Origin: JAHEEL01 sp963785245
Lineage (GTDB): Bacteria > Actinomycetota > Acidimicrobiia > Spongiisociales > UBA5794
Direction: 5' to 3'
Length of the DNA: 64,000 bases
Assembly: GCA_963785245.1 (NCBI GenBank)
Contig: CAWAUO010000002.1
Location: 50,009-114,008, forward strand
Shown here: in pieces, positions 61,413 through 64,000 of the stretch
Position numbering within the stretch: position 1 is the stretch's first letter
How the letters are laid out: each line of letters begins with the position of its first letter
Program-made: the position numbers and the translations under genes
The notes under the pieces: generated by a model
Seen by the model: only the letters and a program-made list of their open reading frames with translations
Database searches by the model: none
What the model was told of the DNA's origin: nothing

Positions 61413-61876
61413 AGGCATTGAGCTACCTGATTCGAGGAGGTGCGAGTAGCGGGAAGGCCGGTGATCCTTGCGCTGAAGCGATTTGCTGAGCATCGGCGAT
61501 CGGTCGGAAGAAGTCTCGTCCGGGGCTGCTCGACCCGGCCTCGTGGGTCGACTCGGCGCGATGCCAAGGATCCGCCGACTCCGCGCCAGGTGATGGTGAG
61601 CGACGCTCACCACCGCGGGTTGGATCGGCGCCGAAGGCAAACACTTGTCGCGTCAGGCGTTGGAGGCTGCCCCTTGTTATGAGTGATCTCCAACGCCGAG
61701 GAGTCCCGCAGCGAACCCTGTCAGCAGAGTGTTAGAAACCCTCCAACTCACTCACGCCGGGCGATAACACTCGAATGACAGGGTCGTGCATCACGATGTT
61801 CTGGACCTCAGGCGTGGATTCCTGTCGTTGCCATCTGCTATTGCTTGCAAGTAGTCCGTCGTAGAAGGAGCTGGAC
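61413..61876. other. 464-bp xis-int intergenic region
   Basis: No gene supported. It contains a further copy of the ACCCTGTC...GAGTGT element (61713-61745) and an isolated TGACAGGGT (61784-61792). Probably integrase promoter and arm-site DNA (inference). Confidence 0.4.
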
Positions 61877-63061
61877 ATGGCGCACATTCGGAAGAAGGGT
61901 ACGGGCCGGTGGCAGGTCCGATACCGGGATCCGTCGGGCACGGAACGGGCTCGCACCTTTCGGCGCAAGACCGACGCTGAGAGGTTTCTCGTCACAGTCG
62001 AGACGGACAAGCTCCGCGGAACGTGGACCGATCCCCGACTCGGCAAGATCACCGTCAGCGAGTGGATGCCCACATGGCAGGCGAGCCGCGTCCACCTCCG
62101 CCCATCCACTCGAGCCGGCGCCGAATCAATGCTGAAGAACCACGTACTCCCCTACTTCGGCACACGTCAACTCGGATCCGTCACGCCCACCGACATGCAG
62201 GGATTCGTGGCTCACCTCGAGGAGAAGGGCCTCGCATCGTCGACGATCCGCCACAACTACTTGCTGGTCGCCAGCCTGTTCTCTTCGGCACTCGAATCCG
62301 ATCTCATCATTCGCACTCCCTGTCGCGGCATCAAGCTGCCGCCGAAGTCGCAGACCGAGATGCGCTTTCTGACCGCCGACGAGGTAGACGAAGTCGCCGC
62401 AGCAATCGACGAGCCATACCGGGCCCTCGTGCTCACGGCCGCTTACACCGGATGCCGCTTCGGGGAGCTCACCGGGCTGAGGGTGCCTCGCCTGGATCTC
62501 CTCAGACGCAGCCTGACGATCACTGAGACGCTTACTGACGTACGCGGGCAGGTGAGCCTGGCACCGCCCAAGACGAGCGCTGCACGGCGTCAGGTGGCCC
62601 TACCGAAGTTCCTCAGCGAGGAACTCGCCCGACACCTTTCGCAGTGGCCGCCGGCCGCCGATGGGTTCCTCTTCACAGCTCCCGAGGGAGGTCCGGTGCG
62701 CCGCACCAATTTCAGGAGGCGCACCTGGCTCCCCGCGGTGCGGGCTTCGGTAGGTGAACCTCTTCGGTTTCATGACCTCAGGCACACGCACGCCGCGATA
62801 CTCATCGCCCAGGGGGAGCATCCGAAAGTGATCCAGCTGCGGCTCGGACATTCTTCGATTCAGATCACCCTGGATACCTACGGACACCTGTTCGAGGGTC
62901 TCGATGAGGCTGCTGCGGAGCGACTCGATGCCACTTTCCTGAGGACTCCCGCGGACTCTTCGCGGACTCTGGCCGTACAACAACGTTCGCGAATTCTCCC
63001 GATGAACGACGGAATCCCTTGCGGTGCAAGGGATTCGTCTCGTCGGGCTGGCCGGATTTGA
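61877..63061 (+). CDS. Tyrosine-recombinase integrase of the island
   Basis: 394 residues from ATG 61877 (AAGGAG upstream). AP2-like arm-binding domain (IRKKGTGRWQVRYRDPSGTE), SAM-like core-binding domain (about 60-150), and the catalytic domain with Arg194 (TGCRFGEL), His299-x-x-Arg302 (FHDLRHTHAA), His325 (LGHSSIQ) and Tyr335 (LDTYGHL): all five are present. The last 20 or so codons run through the hairpin at 63013 and into the tRNA-Pro 3' end, so the stop codon itself lies inside the attachment repeat. Confidence 0.95.
   Translation: MAHIRKKGTGRWQVRYRDPSGTERARTFRRKTDAERFLVTVETDKLRGTWTDPRLGKITVSEWMPTWQASRVHLRPSTRAGAESMLKNHVLPYFGTRQLGSVTPTDMQGFVAHLEEKGLASSTIRHNYLLVASLFSSALESDLIIRTPCRGIKLPPKSQTEMRFLTADEVDEVAAAIDEPYRALVLTAAYTGCRFGELTGLRVPRLDLLRRSLTITETLTDVRGQVSLAPPKTSAARRQVALPKFLSEELARHLSQWPPAADGFLFTAPEGGPVRRTNFRRRTWLPAVRASVGEPLRFHDLRHTHAAILIAQGEHPKVIQLRLGHSSIQITLDTYGHLFEGLDEAAAERLDATFLRTPADSSRTLAVQQRSRILPMNDGIPCGARDSSRRAGRI
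63013..63035. terminator. Perfect hairpin 3' of tRNA-Pro, inside the integrase 3' end
   Basis: 10-bp inverted repeat (63013-63022 with 63026-63035), 3-nt loop, 7 nt beyond the tRNA-Pro 3' end. It is the counterpart of the hairpins at 38421 and around the IS1182-type element. No T-run on either strand. Confidence 0.65.
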
Positions 63062-63084
63062 ACCGGCGACCTCTTGACCCCCAG
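63041..63084. repeat. Right attachment-site repeat of the island
   Basis: 44 nt identical to 38452-38495. It covers the tRNA-Pro acceptor, T arm, variable loop, 3' anticodon strand and most of the anticodon loop. Confidence 0.93.
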
Positions 63085-63117
63085 TCAAGCGCGCTAACCA
63101 ACCTGCGCCACAGCCCG
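63043..63117 (-). tRNA. tRNA-Pro(GGG)
   Basis: 75 nt without encoded CCA. Acceptor CGGGCTG/CAGCCCG, discriminator A, D stem GCGC/GCGC, anticodon stem CTTGA/TCAAG with loop CTGGGGG (anticodon GGG), T arm GCCGG-TTCAAAT-CCGGC. All stems pair. Its 3' half is the island attachment site, and integration keeps the tRNA whole. The integrase ORF overlaps its last 19 nt on the other strand. Confidence 0.96.
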
Positions 63118-63184
63118 CACACCGGCATCCTACCGTCGCTCGACGTGAAGCCTTCAGCTCACGTCGGCCGCACGGTCGGTCTGA

Positions 63185-63769
63185 CTATTCCTCCGTGTCG
63201 AGTTCCTCGACCGCAACGATCACTTCGTCGGGGATACCGTCACCGTCGAGATCGACGCTCACGGCTTCGCCCATCTTCGCCTCGATGTGATCGAGCACGC
63301 CGTCCCCGTCGAGATCGATGCCGGAGGCCTCGACGACAGTCGTCTCGGCCACATCCGGGAGTCCATCGCCCGTGGTGTCGTAGGCGATCGTCGTCGTCTC
63401 GACGATATCGATCGTGTCGGGCGTTCCATCGCCATCGAGGTCCATGATGACCTCCTCGGACACGACCCTGGTACCCACATCTGGCATCCCGTCGCCGTCA
63501 ACATCGACAGCGGTCTCGGTGATCGTGGTCTTCTCGACGATGTTCGGCTCGCCGTCGCCGTTCAGGTCGGTCTCACGGACCTCGGTGCTGGTCACCGAGA
63601 CACCATCAGCCACGCCATCCTCGTCGATATCGATCTCGGAAACGACCACGTCGCTGACGACGACGCTGTTCTCATCGGCATCAACGGAGACAGCCTCGAA
63701 TTCACCGGTGTCTTGGGAGAAGTCCTCGCTGGCGGCTTCGTCGGTGCCATCGTCGATTTCGGAATCCAT
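63185..63769 (-). CDS. Acidic protein with DxDGDG calcium-type repeats
   Basis: 194 residues from ATG 63769. No signal peptide. About seven repeats of the type (V/I)-D-x-D-G-D-G-x-x-D (DIDEDGVADG, DLNGDGEPNI, DVDGDGMPDV, DLDGDGTPDT, DTTGDGLPDV, DLDGDGVLDH, DLDGDGIPDE), spaced about 22-24 residues with beta-rich linkers. They look like the D-x-D-x-D-G loops of EF-hand or thrombospondin-3 repeats that bind Ca2+. The protein is very acidic and its function is unknown. Confidence 0.8.
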   Translation of the reverse strand: MDSEIDDGTDEAASEDFSQDTGEFEAVSVDADENSVVVSDVVVSEIDIDEDGVADGVSVTSTEVRETDLNGDGEPNIVEKTTITETAVDVDGDGMPDVGTRVVSEEVIMDLDGDGTPDTIDIVETTTIAYDTTGDGLPDVAETTVVEASGIDLDGDGVLDHIEAKMGEAVSVDLDGDGIPDEVIVAVEELDTEE

Positions 63770-63918
63770 CGCTGTACCTCTGCTGCTCGGTTGCGAGGAT
63801 CGTACCGGATTGGCAGGACCTGTATCGCATGGGTACCGCGCAGCGGGCGGTTCGGCGAATATGATCGACTCGGACGCCGGGGAGAGCGGAGCGTCCACGC
63901 AACCCTTCCGCCGAACGC

Positions 63919-64000
63919 ATGGGTACCACACCTGATTGGCTCGTTCTGATCATGGGGCTGAGCGGGGGACTCGCGATCTTCCTCCTCGGCATGGACCGGA
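63919..64000 (+). CDS. Na+/Pi-cotransporter family protein, 5' end only
   Basis: ATG 63919 opens MGTTPDWLVLIMGLSGGLAI then FLLGMDR and runs off the window. The G-x-x-x-F-L-L-G-M motif is the typical first helix of NptA/YjbB-type Na/Pi cotransporters. Only 27 codons are visible. It is divergent from the acidic repeat protein. Confidence 0.65.
   Translation, partial: MGTTPDWLVLIMGLSGGLAIFLLGMDR

Larger units (their letters stand above)
38452..63084. mobile_element. 24.6-kb genomic island integrated at tRNA-Pro(GGG)
   Basis: It is bounded by a perfect 44-bp direct repeat (38452-38495 and 63041-63084) that corresponds to the 3' half of tRNA-Pro(GGG), which is intact at the right end. A tyrosine integrase lies inside, ending within the right repeat, with an excisionase-like ORF upstream. 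Cargo: IS remnants, enoyl-CoA hydratase, ClC, SulP, DszB-like desulfinase operon, DUF1622, duplicated DUF7144 and DUF1269 genes, AarF fusion, a CYTH-like gene, PLDc_N and a SEC-C protein. Excision competence is doubtful because the xis ORF is disrupted. Confidence 0.85.

Overview
The window looks like high-GC actinobacterial chromosome, most likely class Acidimicrobiia or a relative (inference). The clearest marker is a block at 23.2-29.0 kb with the gene order known from Mycobacterium tuberculosis Rv1822-Rv1830: pgsA, gcvH, a GarA/OdhI-like FHA protein, an FtsR-like MerR regulator, a DUF151 nuclease and a second MerR regulator, with a D,D-carboxypeptidase and hpt inserted. Polyphosphate glucokinase, a DUF222-HNH protein, a DUF1918 protein and two DUF7144 proteins also point to Actinomycetota.

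Layout. 1-7 kb: a YceI-like gene, TrkA/TrkH potassium uptake, and an overlapping minus-strand copper operon (PCuAC, SCO, CopC-like fusion, cupredoxin, a membrane protein). 7-23 kb: housekeeping and catabolic genes (SpoU methylase, MsrB, ALDH, Maf, two acyl-CoA dehydrogenases, MscS, RNase HII, YqgE, adenosine deaminase, polyphosphate glucokinase, GcvT). 23-32.9 kb: the Rv1822-Rv1830-like operon, then DJ-1/PfpI, an Abhydrolase_9 membrane protein and YihY. 33.6-38.5 kb: a decayed junction with an intact IS1182-type element, pieces of tRNA-Pro and tRNA-Ala, an integrase remnant and broken genes (photolyase-like, FAD oxidoreductase, SDR). 38.45-63.08 kb: a 24.6-kb genomic island integrated at tRNA-Pro(GGG), bounded by a perfect 44-bp direct repeat, with a tyrosine integrase and an excisionase-like ORF next to the tRNA. 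63.1-64 kb: resumed chromosome with an acidic DxDGDG-repeat protein and the start of a Na/Pi cotransporter.

The most interesting cargo is a three-gene minus-strand operon at 45.5-48.0 kb: a cytoplasmic DszB-like sulfinate desulfinase homologue that keeps the Cys/His/Arg motif, a rhodanese, and a multi-TM membrane protein. It converges on a SulP anion transporter and lies near a ClC-type channel without the usual gating glutamate. I propose an organosulfur-use module (inference). The rest of the island holds duplicated stress-type envelope genes (two DUF7144 copies in a 451-bp near-identical repeat, two DUF1269 paralogues, DUF1622, PLDc_N, a holin/AarF kinase fusion) and an insertion-sequence graveyard.

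Several conserved core genes (trkA, sco, rnhB, an alpha/beta hydrolase, a merR) each carry one small frameshift, all beside a CGCG tetranucleotide. Sequence error at that context should be excluded before calling them pseudogenes.
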